Under the pieces are notes generated by a model. It did no database searches and had not been told where the DNA came from. It saw only the letters and a list, made by a program, of their open reading frames with translations. Positions 17,209-26,680 of a DNA stretch of 64,000 nt are shown here, piece after piece. The translations under genes and the position numbers were made by a program. The stretch is from Ch128b sp964527925 (GTDB lineage: Bacteria > Bacteroidota > Ignavibacteria > Ch128b). The stretch is taken from positions 59,455 to 123,454 of the forward strand of contig CAZGQO010000007.1 of assembly GCA_964527925.1 (NCBI GenBank), written 5' to 3'. The number at the start of each line of letters is the position of its first letter. The first letter of the stretch is position 1.

Positions 17209-19431
17209 ATGAAAACCATTATCTTTTTAGCTCTGTTTTCGACTCAGATTTTTTCTCAACCACTGTATATTTATTCAGATTCATTAAACAGGAAAAACTG
17301 GCATGCAAATCACTCATGGAATACTGACTATAATCTTAAAAATCCCAATCAAAAGTTTTCTGGTCAAAATTCTATATCGATTCAATATCAAAACGGATAT
17401 GCTGGATTTGTACTCTTTTTAGCAAATCTAAACACTTCTGGTTACGATACTCTTTGTTTTGCAATTCATGGTGGAAACAGCGGAGGTCAATCTTTCTGGA
17501 TCAAAGTTTCAGTGGATGGAAAAAACTTTTCCGATGGGAAAAATCTAACAGATTATGTTCAAGTTGAAGCAAATAAATGGAAGCAGGTAAAAATTCCTCT
17601 AAGTCATCTGCTGGATGGAAATTCTTATATAGTCTCACTTCTCTTTCAGGAAAATAGAGGATATAGTCAACCTGAATTTTTTATCGATGAAGTTTTTCTT
17701 ACACGAATTTCGGGTAATCCATTAATTATTAATTCAACTCTGTCAAGCTACAACTTTTTTCCGGGTGACTCGGTAAATGTAAAAATCAATGTAAATGATA
17801 GTGATGGTTTAAATGATATCAAAAAAGTAGAGATAGATTGTAACGAAGTTTTGACAGGTTTAAAATTTCCACTTTTCGATGACGGTAATCATAATGATTA
17901 TTTCAGTAAGGATGGAATTTTCGGGAACACCATTTATTTCCCATCCAACTCATCAATTGGCGAAAAAAGACTCAATGTTATTGTAGAAGATTTTTCAGGG
18001 AAAAAAGTTTTTCAAGAAATCTGGGTCGGAGTTCTAAAGTATGATTCAATTCCAATCCCAGAAGGAATGCTTAAATATCTTTCAATTGGAACTGGCACAA
18101 CCACTTCCAATCTATCATGGCAAACAAACAATGGAAACGAGTGCTGGGATTTGGGTTATCAATATATTACATGGGGATGGTGGGATTGGTACTCAGAATT
18201 TGTTAAAAGATTTTGTGACGACGCTTATCGTCGAGGTTATATTCCTGTAATTCCACTTTACTTATTCCAAACTGCACCAGAAAGTTTTGGCTGCATCGGC
18301 AGTGAGTATGATAAAATTTATTGCACGATAAATAATTCAAGTCTAATGACTGAATTCTGGAATCGATTTATCCAAATGTGTCAGGAAGCAAAAAATAGTT
18401 TTGCTCCAAAAGTTATATTTCATATTGAACCAGATATGCTTGGATATCTTCAGCAACGATGCATCATTGAAAACAAATCACCATCACAGATTCCAGCATT
18501 CGTTAATGATTCAAAATATGAAAATAATCTTGTGGGAATGCATAAAAGAATGATTGATCTTGTAAGAGAATATTGTCCTCAAAAAGGTTTGATTGCATTT
18601 CATGCATCTTTATGGGGCAACATAGTCAGCCTGAAAGAGAACGAAGAAAAATTTTTAGATATAGAATCTCTTGCAAGGAATACAGCAAATTTTTTTAATC
18701 AATTAAGTACAGATTATGATTTAATATTTATGGATTGGTCAGACCGAGATGCTGTTTTTGATGGAATATGGTGGGATAAATCAAACACTTCGTTGCCTAA
18801 CTTTTCTCGAGTCTTGATGTTTACAAACTATCTTTCTTCTTTTACAAACAAAAAAATTGTTCTATGGCAAATTCCAATTGGAAATGAACTTCTTCCGAAC
18901 ACACCATTACAATACGCGGATAACAGATTGGATTATATCTTTGATCACATCTTCGATATAGCAAAATCTGGAATCATCTCTCTACTTTTTGGTGCTGGAA
19001 TTCCAAATATGACAACTCAAACCACCGATGGAGGACATTTAAGAGAACGTGCATTGAAATATTGTCAGGCTGGTAAGATAAACTTAATCAATCTCAAACA
19101 AAGAGATTCGGTTGAGAAAAAACATTCTAAAGAAATTGTGTTTTATCAAAACTTTCCAAATCCTTTTTCCAGTTTAACTTTTTTGAAATTTGAATTGCCT
19201 GAATACATAGACGACGATGAAAATAAACTTATAACTTCTGACCAAACTAAAATAATCGTTTATAATTTACTTGGACAGGAAGTTGGAAAAATTATGGATG
19301 AAATAAAAACAGCTGGTTCTTATGAAATAAAGTTTTTTCCAAATTCAATGAACCTTCCAAGCGGAGTTTATTTCATAAAATTACGCTACGGAAAACTTGA
19401 AAAAACAATTAAAATCGTCTTTATCAAATAA
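17209..19431 (+). CDS. Secreted glycosidase-like protein with T9SS sorting domain
   Basis: This 740-residue protein has a signal peptide (residues 1-16). A carbohydrate-binding-like beta-sandwich follows (about 20-165; the segment FWIKVSVDGKNF resembles CIA30/CBM11-type folds), then an Ig-like linker (about 170-280) and a large alpha/beta domain (about 285-620). That domain has TIM-barrel-like segments YITWGWWDWYSE, FHIEPDMLGY and DLIFMDWSDRDAV. The last 80 residues are a T9SS sorting domain (QNFPNPFSS, GVYFIKL). A glycoside hydrolase is likely; EPD resembles the GH6 EPDS motif only weakly, so I name no family. No clear ribosome site is visible. Confidence 0.75.
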   Translation: MKTIIFLALFSTQIFSQPLYIYSDSLNRKNWHANHSWNTDYNLKNPNQKFSGQNSISIQYQNGYAGFVLFLANLNTSGYDTLCFAIHGGNSGGQSFWIKVSVDGKNFSDGKNLTDYVQVEANKWKQVKIPLSHLLDGNSYIVSLLFQENRGYSQPEFFIDEVFLTRISGNPLIINSTLSSYNFFPGDSVNVKINVNDSDGLNDIKKVEIDCNEVLTGLKFPLFDDGNHNDYFSKDGIFGNTIYFPSNSSIGEKRLNVIVEDFSGKKVFQEIWVGVLKYDSIPIPEGMLKYLSIGTGTTTSNLSWQTNNGNECWDLGYQYITWGWWDWYSEFVKRFCDDAYRRGYIPVIPLYLFQTAPESFGCIGSEYDKIYCTINNSSLMTEFWNRFIQMCQEAKNSFAPKVIFHIEPDMLGYLQQRCIIENKSPSQIPAFVNDSKYENNLVGMHKRMIDLVREYCPQKGLIAFHASLWGNIVSLKENEEKFLDIESLARNTANFFNQLSTDYDLIFMDWSDRDAVFDGIWWDKSNTSLPNFSRVLMFTNYLSSFTNKKIVLWQIPIGNELLPNTPLQYADNRLDYIFDHIFDIAKSGIISLLFGAGIPNMTTQTTDGGHLRERALKYCQAGKINLINLKQRDSVEKKHSKEIVFYQNFPNPFSSLTFLKFELPEYIDDDENKLITSDQTKIIVYNLLGQEVGKIMDEIKTAGSYEIKFFPNSMNLPSGVYFIKLRYGKLEKTIKIVFIK

Positions 19432-19496
19432 AAATGATAGTATGGTTCTTACTAATTTTGAAAAATAACTTTACAAATTTCTGGAGATTAACTCTG

Positions 19497-19961
19497 ATGC
19501 ATAAACACTTAATTGTAACTTTTATCTTACTCACTTTTTCTTTCATAGCTTGCGAAGTAAACAAAATTGAAGGGATATACTCAACTGAAGGCGGACCATA
19601 TTTCTACTTCAAAAAAAATAATCGATTTGAATTTGGAATTCCCAATGATCCAAATCCATTGAATGGTAATTTCCTGATCGAAAACGGAAAGATTGAGTTA
19701 AAAGCAAATTCAATTATGCTTGGAAGCTATGCAACAACACATTTCACCTGCCATTTGATCGGAGAAACTTTATTTATAGATAAGTTACATATAACACATC
19801 CCAGATTTGAAATCTTAATTGATAAGCCGAACAACTTCGCAAAAACAATTCGTGATTCAGTTGTCTCGGAATTCAAACTTGATTCACAGGAAGCCGAATC
19901 AGAACTATTCATTTATTACAAGTTGATAAACGATAAATTCATAAAAAGGGAAGGAGAGTAA
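19497..19961 (+). CDS. Small lipoprotein, unknown function
   Basis: The frame opens at 19434, but the ATG at 19497 begins a lipoprotein signal (MHKHLIVTFILLTFSFIAC, Cys at 19) and has GGAG upstream, so I chose it, giving about 154 residues. The mature part holds a beta-rich stretch (GIYSTEGGPYFYFKKNNRFEFG) resembling small barrel-type lipoproteins that sense or bind ligands. I know no function. It sits between the secreted glycosidase-like gene and the dehydrogenase, 2 nt before the latter, so it is probably in one operon with it. Confidence 0.75.
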   Translation: MHKHLIVTFILLTFSFIACEVNKIEGIYSTEGGPYFYFKKNNRFEFGIPNDPNPLNGNFLIENGKIELKANSIMLGSYATTHFTCHLIGETLFIDKLHITHPRFEILIDKPNNFAKTIRDSVVSEFKLDSQEAESELFIYYKLINDKFIKREGE

Positions 19962-19963
19962 AA

Positions 19964-20821
19964 ATGAAAATTTCAGTAATTGGTGCAGGATTAATGGGCG
20001 GTGCAATCGCTCAAAAACTTTCAGAAGATAAAAACGAAGTCATTGCTTACAACAGAACTCAATCAAAAATTGAACACTTAAAAAATTTAGGAATTGAAAT
20101 AGCCACCACTCCACTCGATGCCGTTCAAAAATCTGAAGTTATAATTTTAATGCTTGCAGATGCCAGTGCAATTAAAGCAGTCATGATTAAGCCTGAAATT
20201 CTTCAAAACATTAAAAACAAAACCATCATTCAAATGGGAACAATTTTAACAGATGAAAGCCTCGAGTTTAAAAACATCTTTACCTCAAATGGTGCAGAGT
20301 ATTTTGAAGCGCCTGTACTTGGAAGTGTTCCACAAATATTAAATAAAACTTTAATCGTTTTAGTTGGCGGAACACAAGAACATTACGAAAAAGGCAAACA
20401 AATCTTTAAAGCATTCAGCAATGCAATTTATTTAATTGGTGAAATTGGAAAAGCTGCAGCAATTAAACTCGCATTCAATAATTTAATCGCTTCGCTGATT
20501 CCATCATTTGCATTAAGTCTGGGAATAGTTAAAAAATCAAATTTAGATCCACAGGTGTTTATGGAGATTCTCAGAAAAAGTACTTTATACGCACCAACAT
20601 TCGACAGTAAACTTCCACTTTTATTAAGCGAAGATTTTTCAAAAGCAAATTTCCCTACAAAACATTTATTAAAAGATGGAAAATTGATTGAACAATTCGC
20701 ATCACAACTTAACCTGAATACAACAATTATTCATTCGCTCAATTCGGTTATTGAAGAAGCCATTAAATCAGGTTACGCTGATGCAGACTATTCGTCAGTT
20801 TATAAAGCTATTGTAAAATAA
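19964..20821 (+). CDS. NAD(P)-dependent beta-hydroxyacid dehydrogenase (3-hydroxyisobutyrate dehydrogenase family)
   Basis: This 285-residue enzyme starts with the Rossmann motif IGAGLMGGAIAQKL and continues with the NADP-type NRTQSK loop after strand 2. The substrate segment EAPVLGSVPQ matches the family APVSGG region. The catalytic lysine lies in AAAIKLAFNNLIA, and the C-terminal helical domain ends LKDGKLIEQFA, as in glyoxylate/succinic-semialdehyde reductases. It should reduce a small aldehyde or oxidise a beta-hydroxyacid. A very good ribosome site (GGAAGGAGAG) precedes the ATG. The exact substrate is not visible. Confidence 0.88.
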   Translation: MKISVIGAGLMGGAIAQKLSEDKNEVIAYNRTQSKIEHLKNLGIEIATTPLDAVQKSEVIILMLADASAIKAVMIKPEILQNIKNKTIIQMGTILTDESLEFKNIFTSNGAEYFEAPVLGSVPQILNKTLIVLVGGTQEHYEKGKQIFKAFSNAIYLIGEIGKAAAIKLAFNNLIASLIPSFALSLGIVKKSNLDPQVFMEILRKSTLYAPTFDSKLPLLLSEDFSKANFPTKHLLKDGKLIEQFASQLNLNTTIIHSLNSVIEEAIKSGYADADYSSVYKAIVK

Positions 20822-20869
20822 AGCTATAAGAATTTAGAGTTAATTAATTTCAATAATAAAACATTAATC

Positions 20870-23401
20870 ATGTCAAAGAATATCAGCGTACCAAAATTGG
20901 TTGAATTAGTATTCCCAATTCCAACTGAAAGATCATTTTTTTATTCCGTACCAGATGAACTTCGAGAACAGGCAAAGATTGGAGTGAGGGCTGTTGTCCC
21001 TGTTGGAAAACGAATCATAACAGGATTTATAATTAATATATTTGACGAAAAAGACTACGAAGAAGAACTAAAAAAAATTTCAATTAAGGAATTAAAAGAA
21101 ATTGAAGACATACTGGATCCAATTCCATTCTTCGATGAAAAATTTCTCAAATTCGCTCGATGGATCGCTGATTACTACTTTTCAACTCTTGGTGAGGTAC
21201 TACAAGCATCCGTTCCTGCTGGAACAGATGTGGAATCAAAAAAAATCATTGTTGTTGATCCTGAACACATTCTTGAAGAAATCAAAAATGTCGAACCACA
21301 GCGAATTAACTACTTAAAACTCTTAAGAATTCTTTCCGAAAAAGAGGAACACACTTTAACTGAATTAAGAAAAAAACTTAAAAAAGAAGGAGTCCAATCT
21401 AATCTTCAATATTATCTAAATCGATTAGAAAAGAAAGGACTCGCATCTCAATTTCTTGAAAAACGAAAACCACTGGTAAAAGTCAAGAACGAAAAAATCG
21501 TTGAGTTATGTGATTTAAGTTTTGAAAAATTTTCTGAAGCGATAAGTCAACTTGAAAAAAGATCCCATAAACAGGTAAATGTACTTGTCGCACTCTTTAC
21601 CTCAAAAGAAAAGAAAATGCCTCTAAAACAATTAACTGAAAAAACTAAAGCCAATTCTCAAATAATAAAAGCTCTTGCAAAGAAAAAATTAGTGAAGATT
21701 ACTGAAGTTGAAGTCAAGCGTGAATATGTTGAGTTATATCAGGAAGAAAAGAAAAAGATTATTCTTACCGAAGAACAAAACAAAGCAATTGAATTTATAT
21801 CACAATCCATCAATCAAAATAAATTTGATATCTTTTTGATTCACGGCGTCACAGCTAGTGGGAAAACTCAGGTTTATCTTGAACTGATTGATAAAGTTAT
21901 TCAACAGGGTAAAACGGCATTGTATCTTGTTCCAGAAATTGCTCTTACTCCTCAAATTATTCGAAGAATAAAAAACCAATTTGGTGATAAAGTCGGTGTG
22001 CTTCACAGCAAACTTTCACCTAGCGAAAGATTTGATGAATGGCGTTCGATTATCAAACAGGAATATCAAATTGTAGTTGGACCTCGATCTGCCGTTTTTG
22101 CTCCATTAAAAAATATTGGGATAATCATTGTTGATGAAGAACATGATCAATCCTATAAACAATCAGAAAATGCACCTTACTATCACGGAAGAGATGCAGC
22201 AATCTTTCGTGGAAAAATTGAAAATGCTATTGTTGTGCTGGGTTCTGCAACACCTTCGCTTGAAAGTTATTTCAATGCAATGAGTAACAAGTACCATTTG
22301 ATTGAATTGAAAAAGAGAATTGACAACGCACTTCCTCCAATAATCAATCTAATCGACATCAAAACAGAAAAAGAAGAAAATCGAATGATTGGATCTTTCT
22401 CACAAATATTGATTGATAAAATCCAATCAAAAATTGAAAAAAAAGAAAAAGTAATTCTTCTTCAAAACAGAAGAGGCTTTGCAACTTATGTAATGTGTCC
22501 TGATTGCGGTTACATAGAACAATGTAGAAATTGTTCTGTAACTTTAACCTATCATCTTTATCGCAAAGAATATGTTTGTCACTATTGCGGTTTTTCGAAG
22601 AAAGAATTACCCGCCTGTCCAGTCTGCGGAAGTCTTGAAATTAAATACAAAGGAATTGGTACACAAAGAGTTGAAGATGAACTTGAACAAATTCTTCATG
22701 GGATTAGAGTTGTTCGAATGGATTTAGACACCACTCAAAAAAAATATTCTTATAGTAAAATCTTGAATGAATTCGCTGAGGGGAAATATGATGTGCTGCT
22801 TGGAACGCAAATGGTTTCAAAGGGAATCGATTTCCCTGATGTAACTCTTGTTGGTGTAATTTCTGCAGAATCGACAATGTTAATTCCCGATTTCAGATCG
22901 TCAGAGAAAACATTTCAGTTGCTTGCTCAAGTAGCAGGCAGAACTGGAAGAAGCAAACTCCAAGGTGAAGTTGCAATTCAAACCTATCGTCCAGACCATT
23001 ATATATTCGAATACATTTTGAATCACGACTATCATGGTTTCTATGAAAGAGAAATTATTGAGAGAGAAAAAGCGAAATATCCGCCTTTCTATAAATTAGC
23101 ATTAATTGAATTCAAAGGATCAAACCTGCCTCAGGTGAAAAGATCATCTACTGAGTTTAGAAACTTTTTAAAATTTGATAAAAACATAATCGAAGTTCTT
23201 GGACCAGCACCAGCTTATATTTCAAAGCTTTCCGGCAGATATCGCTGGCATATTTTGATAAAGAGTAACAGGTCTTACGATCCAAATGGAAATTACTTGC
23301 ATAAATTTGTGAAAAACGCACTGAATGAGTTTCAGGCAAAAGTAAAAAAGACCTCTGGTGTAAAAATAGTAATTGATATTGATCCAGTTTCGACAATTTA
23401 A
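20870..23401 (+). CDS. priA: Primosomal protein N' (replication restart helicase PriA)
   Basis: This 843-residue superfamily 2 helicase restarts stalled forks. The N-terminal DNA-binding domain (about 1-110) precedes the helicase core: Walker A GVTASGKTQ near residue 326, Walker B VDEEHDQSYKQ, motif III GSATPSLES. The zinc region has four CxxC pairs (CPDC, CRNC, CHYC, CPVC). Motifs V and VI are GTQMVSKGIDFP and QVAGRTGR. All ATPase and zinc residues are present and the length is within the family range. It lies 48 nt after the dehydrogenase. Confidence 0.97.
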   Translation: MSKNISVPKLVELVFPIPTERSFFYSVPDELREQAKIGVRAVVPVGKRIITGFIINIFDEKDYEEELKKISIKELKEIEDILDPIPFFDEKFLKFARWIADYYFSTLGEVLQASVPAGTDVESKKIIVVDPEHILEEIKNVEPQRINYLKLLRILSEKEEHTLTELRKKLKKEGVQSNLQYYLNRLEKKGLASQFLEKRKPLVKVKNEKIVELCDLSFEKFSEAISQLEKRSHKQVNVLVALFTSKEKKMPLKQLTEKTKANSQIIKALAKKKLVKITEVEVKREYVELYQEEKKKIILTEEQNKAIEFISQSINQNKFDIFLIHGVTASGKTQVYLELIDKVIQQGKTALYLVPEIALTPQIIRRIKNQFGDKVGVLHSKLSPSERFDEWRSIIKQEYQIVVGPRSAVFAPLKNIGIIIVDEEHDQSYKQSENAPYYHGRDAAIFRGKIENAIVVLGSATPSLESYFNAMSNKYHLIELKKRIDNALPPIINLIDIKTEKEENRMIGSFSQILIDKIQSKIEKKEKVILLQNRRGFATYVMCPDCGYIEQCRNCSVTLTYHLYRKEYVCHYCGFSKKELPACPVCGSLEIKYKGIGTQRVEDELEQILHGIRVVRMDLDTTQKKYSYSKILNEFAEGKYDVLLGTQMVSKGIDFPDVTLVGVISAESTMLIPDFRSSEKTFQLLAQVAGRTGRSKLQGEVAIQTYRPDHYIFEYILNHDYHGFYEREIIEREKAKYPPFYKLALIEFKGSNLPQVKRSSTEFRNFLKFDKNIIEVLGPAPAYISKLSGRYRWHILIKSNRSYDPNGNYLHKFVKNALNEFQAKVKKTSGVKIVIDIDPVSTI

Positions 23402-23525
23402 CTTTTGAGCTGACCACTTATAACTTTACAAGAGTTGCAAGGAAAAAAATTATAACTAATCTACTATCCCGAAATAAAATGAAATCCCGGATTACTAAAT
23501 AATTTTCCTGGAGAAGAAATAAGTT

Positions 23526-24134
23526 TTAGTTTGACTCAATTGAATTATGTTCGGGGCAATCAATACGCAAATCTTTATAGTTTAATTTCATCTGCAGTAA
23601 TTCACAATAAAAACTTCCATTCTCTTTTCTGAGATAAGTGCAGGTGAAACACATTCTTTTTGTAAGGACAACATTTTTCTGGTTGAGATTAGAGATTATT
23701 TTAATAATCGATCTGAAAAATTCTTCTTTTTCTTTTTCCCCGAGTATTTCAATTGCTTCAAGTAATGATTGAATAAAATTGGAATTTTCTTCAACCACTT
23801 TTTTGCCTTTTTGTGTAATGCTCAGGTAATAAACTCGTTTATCTTCCTTACTCCTTGATTTTGTGACAAGCTTTTTCTCTCTCAAAACTCTCACTGCATC
23901 ACTTATTGTTGCAGCCGTCATATTAAACTCGTCGGTTAAAGAATTTATTGTGCAATACTTTGCTTCGTGATTTTTAAGAAAAATAAGAATTTGAATCTGG
24001 ATTGGACTCAGTTTAATAACTTTACTTTTTTCCCAAAGCAAAACTCTGAAAGCTTCAGAAATTCTCTCCAGTGCTGCAACAATTTTTGCATCCAGTTTTT
24101 TGTTTTGAAATTGTAAGTCAAATGGTGATTTCAT
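23526..24134 (-). CDS. MarR family regulator with four-cysteine C-terminal tail
   Basis: This 202-residue protein has a MarR winged helix at about residues 35-115 (LSPIQIQILIFL, INSLTDEFNMTAATISDAVRVL, wing KEDKRVYYLSIT). Beyond the normal length it carries a tail with C162, C165, C177 and C193 (MCFTCTY, FYCELL, DCPEH), fit to bind an iron-sulfur cluster or zinc. The divergent outer-membrane-protein gene starts 129 nt away, with a perfect inverted repeat between them. I infer a redox- or metal-responsive repressor of that gene and itself; the signal is unknown. Confidence 0.88.
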   Translation of the reverse strand: MKSPFDLQFQNKKLDAKIVAALERISEAFRVLLWEKSKVIKLSPIQIQILIFLKNHEAKYCTINSLTDEFNMTAATISDAVRVLREKKLVTKSRSKEDKRVYYLSITQKGKKVVEENSNFIQSLLEAIEILGEKEKEEFFRSIIKIISNLNQKNVVLTKRMCFTCTYLRKENGSFYCELLQMKLNYKDLRIDCPEHNSIESN

Positions 24135-24211
24135 ATAGGTAATTTATGAAAGGTAAAAGACTGAATAAATAGTAAATGGAGTGAACTTAAACATATTATT
24201 TCTTTTACTCT

Positions 24212-24236
24212 TGCAATATTTAATTATTATATTGCA
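24212..24236. promoter_or_regulatory. Perfect palindrome, candidate operator of the MarR regulator
   Basis: TGCAATAT at 24212-24219 and ATATTGCA at 24229-24236 form perfect 8-nt arms around a 9-nt spacer, in the divergent MarR/outer-membrane-protein interval. It ends 27 nt before the ATG at 24264, where repressor binding would block transcription or translation start. Winged-helix dimers of the MarR family bind such inverted repeats. Confidence 0.55.
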
Positions 24237-24263
24237 CCAAATTACAAAGCGAAAGGAATCTGA

Positions 24264-25397
24264 ATGAAAAAACTTCTTTTGTTTCTATGTTTATTCACTT
24301 CCATCGTTTATGCTCAAAATGTCAAAATTGAAGATTATCAAGTTCCTATTAGTCAGGCAAAACTTTTGAGAGCTAATGGCTATTGGAATTGGAATCAGGT
24401 TGGAGATTCAGTGACAAATAATGCTGCCTCAGCAGGTTTAATTTATAGACAATTCTACTCTTCACTTCCTTTCGCCTGGTTCTTTGATGCAAATTTGACT
24501 GGTGGGAAAAATTTCAGTCAGTATCAACACTCAGTCGTTATCTCATCAAGTGCAAGAAAATATATCTGGGATGAAAGAGATTTATTTGCATTTGCTGGAA
24601 TTGAATTAACACATCTCGATTATTACAAGCAAATTGCTTCAAATTTAACTCTTGGTGCTGGATATGGACGGTACATCGATGCAACAGCACTCGCAAAAGC
24701 AGTAAGAATCGAAGAACACCTTTTGAAGGAAGGCATTATCACAGATCATCTTCCACAATCTACGATGATTAAAATCGCAAATATTATAGATAGAAGACTT
24801 GAATATGTAAATATCTACGGCGAAACTTACGAGAACTTCTGGCTCTTCGATATTGAAAATGAAATAAGATCAAGTGGAATGTTAGTTGGCAATCATATTG
24901 GAGCAATTGGAATTCTAAGAATTCGTCAGGTCTTGTTTAATATCAACGAAAAGGTTAATAACAGATATTTTGGTTATGATGTAAACATTGGTTCTAAATT
25001 TGTTCTTAGTACTTCAGATAAATCAAAAGCCGGTTCACCAAATCTTAGTATTTCAGGAAGGTATAGTTATCCTCTCAGCTGGAGATTTCAAATCAACGGT
25101 AACTTTGAATTCTTTACCCCAATGGATTCACTCTTTTTCAGACAAATGTCTATGAATTTCGGGGTTGATTTTATTTATGAATTAAGCAATAGAATAAATT
25201 TTGTAACTAATTACCAATTAAGTACAGTTAAACCTTATCAAATTACTAAGCTGACGGTTAATCATACTCTATCAAGTGCATTCCTCTATTATCTCGAGAA
25301 CGAAATTTATTATGGTTTAACTTTCTCTGTTCAAAAAATCGGAGAACAGAAAACGCTTCTGGGTCTTGCGATGACGGTGCAATACAACTTATTCTGA
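24264..25397 (+). CDS. Putative outer-membrane beta-barrel protein, MarR-linked
   Basis: This 377-residue protein has a signal peptide cleaved near VYAQN. The rest alternates polar and aromatic residues as in transmembrane beta-strands, and it ends in TVQYNLF, a terminal aromatic typical of outer-membrane barrels. I recognise no named family. Ribosome site AAAGGA precedes the ATG. It diverges from the MarR gene and is likely controlled by it. It ends 6 nt from the convergent phosphoesterase gene. Confidence 0.78.
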   Translation: MKKLLLFLCLFTSIVYAQNVKIEDYQVPISQAKLLRANGYWNWNQVGDSVTNNAASAGLIYRQFYSSLPFAWFFDANLTGGKNFSQYQHSVVISSSARKYIWDERDLFAFAGIELTHLDYYKQIASNLTLGAGYGRYIDATALAKAVRIEEHLLKEGIITDHLPQSTMIKIANIIDRRLEYVNIYGETYENFWLFDIENEIRSSGMLVGNHIGAIGILRIRQVLFNINEKVNNRYFGYDVNIGSKFVLSTSDKSKAGSPNLSISGRYSYPLSWRFQINGNFEFFTPMDSLFFRQMSMNFGVDFIYELSNRINFVTNYQLSTVKPYQITKLTVNHTLSSAFLYYLENEIYYGLTFSVQKIGEQKTLLGLAMTVQYNLF

Positions 25398-25403
25398 AAA
25401 AAA

Positions 25404-26654
25404 TTATTTTTTTGATTTTAAAATGATCAATGATGCTTCGGGTGTTGCGTGATATCTAAAAGGCATCGAAGACATTCCGAGTCCACGATTCACAATCATT
25501 AACATTCCATCAAACCAGAAATCACCACAAACAAATTTGGTTTCAAACATTACAGGTGTGAGATATGTGAACGGAAACAAAAAATTAACCTGCCCTCCGT
25601 GAGTATGTCCTGATAAATATAAATTATAACCAAGTACACTGGCTTTATGAGCAATTTTCTCCTCAGGTTGATGAGTTACTAAAATTTTGAAATCTGTTTC
25701 ATTATTGGAATTTGCGAGTGAATCAAGAATTGATTCATCGTAAGATTTTACATAAGTATTCGATAAAAATGTAATTTTGATTTTCGCATTATTGATGTTA
25801 AGAATTAAATTTCCATTATCAATCATCTGAACATTATTTTCTGAAAGTTCCTGTTTAACTCTTGCGAGACTTTTCCAATAATATTTTTCAAATGCGTAGA
25901 AGTCATGATCACCAATGCAAGAGTAAACCCCATAATTTGAACTAATCTTTCCTGCGAGTTTTGCGACGATAGGAATATATTCACTATCCCCCGATACAAA
26001 ATCTCCACCAGCGAGTACAATATCTGGTTTCAACTCATTGACTTTATCGAAATACTTTTTTACACGATTTTCTGTGTTGAACCGATCAGCCTGAATATCA
26101 GATATAAATACAATTCTGAAATTTTTTAAATCAGATTTCGATGAATCAATTTTATAAACTCTTTCAACTACTTCAATTGTTCTGGATTCATAATAAATTC
26201 TTAAAGGAATATAAGCAAGAAAAAACAACACTAAATAAAATAAAATCTTTGGTGATAGTCTTCTTAATTTTTCGCCGAATTCTTTCTTCACTTTTTGAAC
26301 AATAAAAATTATCACATCAATTGGAGCAAAGATTAAAACAATTTGAGCTATTAAAACATTAACCATCCAAGAAGGAATTCTTATCAAATAATCAATATAA
26401 ATTGACTTAGGCAGTTTTATATATTCTTCGGGGAAGATTAAGTTGTAAATACCATTTCCAAATCCTATCAATGGGAAAACATCAAAAATTAAAATAAAGA
26501 AGAATAAATATTTAGCTATAAAACCATCAGACTTTATGCGATTCATTGAAATTAGAGACTCACGAAATCTATTAGCAAAATATAATTGAACAAAGAGAAT
26601 AGTCGCTATAAAAATTACAGTTCTCAATATAATATTGGCTAATGCTCTTTCCAT
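25404..26654 (-). CDS. Membrane-anchored calcineurin-like phosphoesterase (YaeI/YkuE type)
   Basis: This 416-residue protein has about four N-terminal membrane helices (residues 1-155) and a C-terminal metallophosphoesterase domain. The metal motifs are present but altered: FISDIQAD instead of SDxH, AGGDFV, IGDHDFY instead of GNHD, VTHQPE and SGHTHGGQ. The Gln for His and Asp for Asn changes lie at metal-binding or catalytic positions, so the activity may differ. Homologues hydrolyse lipid-linked or cyclic phosphoesters at the membrane. It lies upstream of nothing obvious; the next gene on this strand starts 749 nt further on, across convergent genes. Confidence 0.85.
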   Translation of the reverse strand: MERALANIILRTVIFIATILFVQLYFANRFRESLISMNRIKSDGFIAKYLFFFILIFDVFPLIGFGNGIYNLIFPEEYIKLPKSIYIDYLIRIPSWMVNVLIAQIVLIFAPIDVIIFIVQKVKKEFGEKLRRLSPKILFYLVLFFLAYIPLRIYYESRTIEVVERVYKIDSSKSDLKNFRIVFISDIQADRFNTENRVKKYFDKVNELKPDIVLAGGDFVSGDSEYIPIVAKLAGKISSNYGVYSCIGDHDFYAFEKYYWKSLARVKQELSENNVQMIDNGNLILNINNAKIKITFLSNTYVKSYDESILDSLANSNNETDFKILVTHQPEEKIAHKASVLGYNLYLSGHTHGGQVNFLFPFTYLTPVMFETKFVCGDFWFDGMLMIVNRGLGMSSMPFRYHATPEASLIILKSKK

Positions 26655-26680
26655 GCCGATATAAAAATTATAATTGTTGT

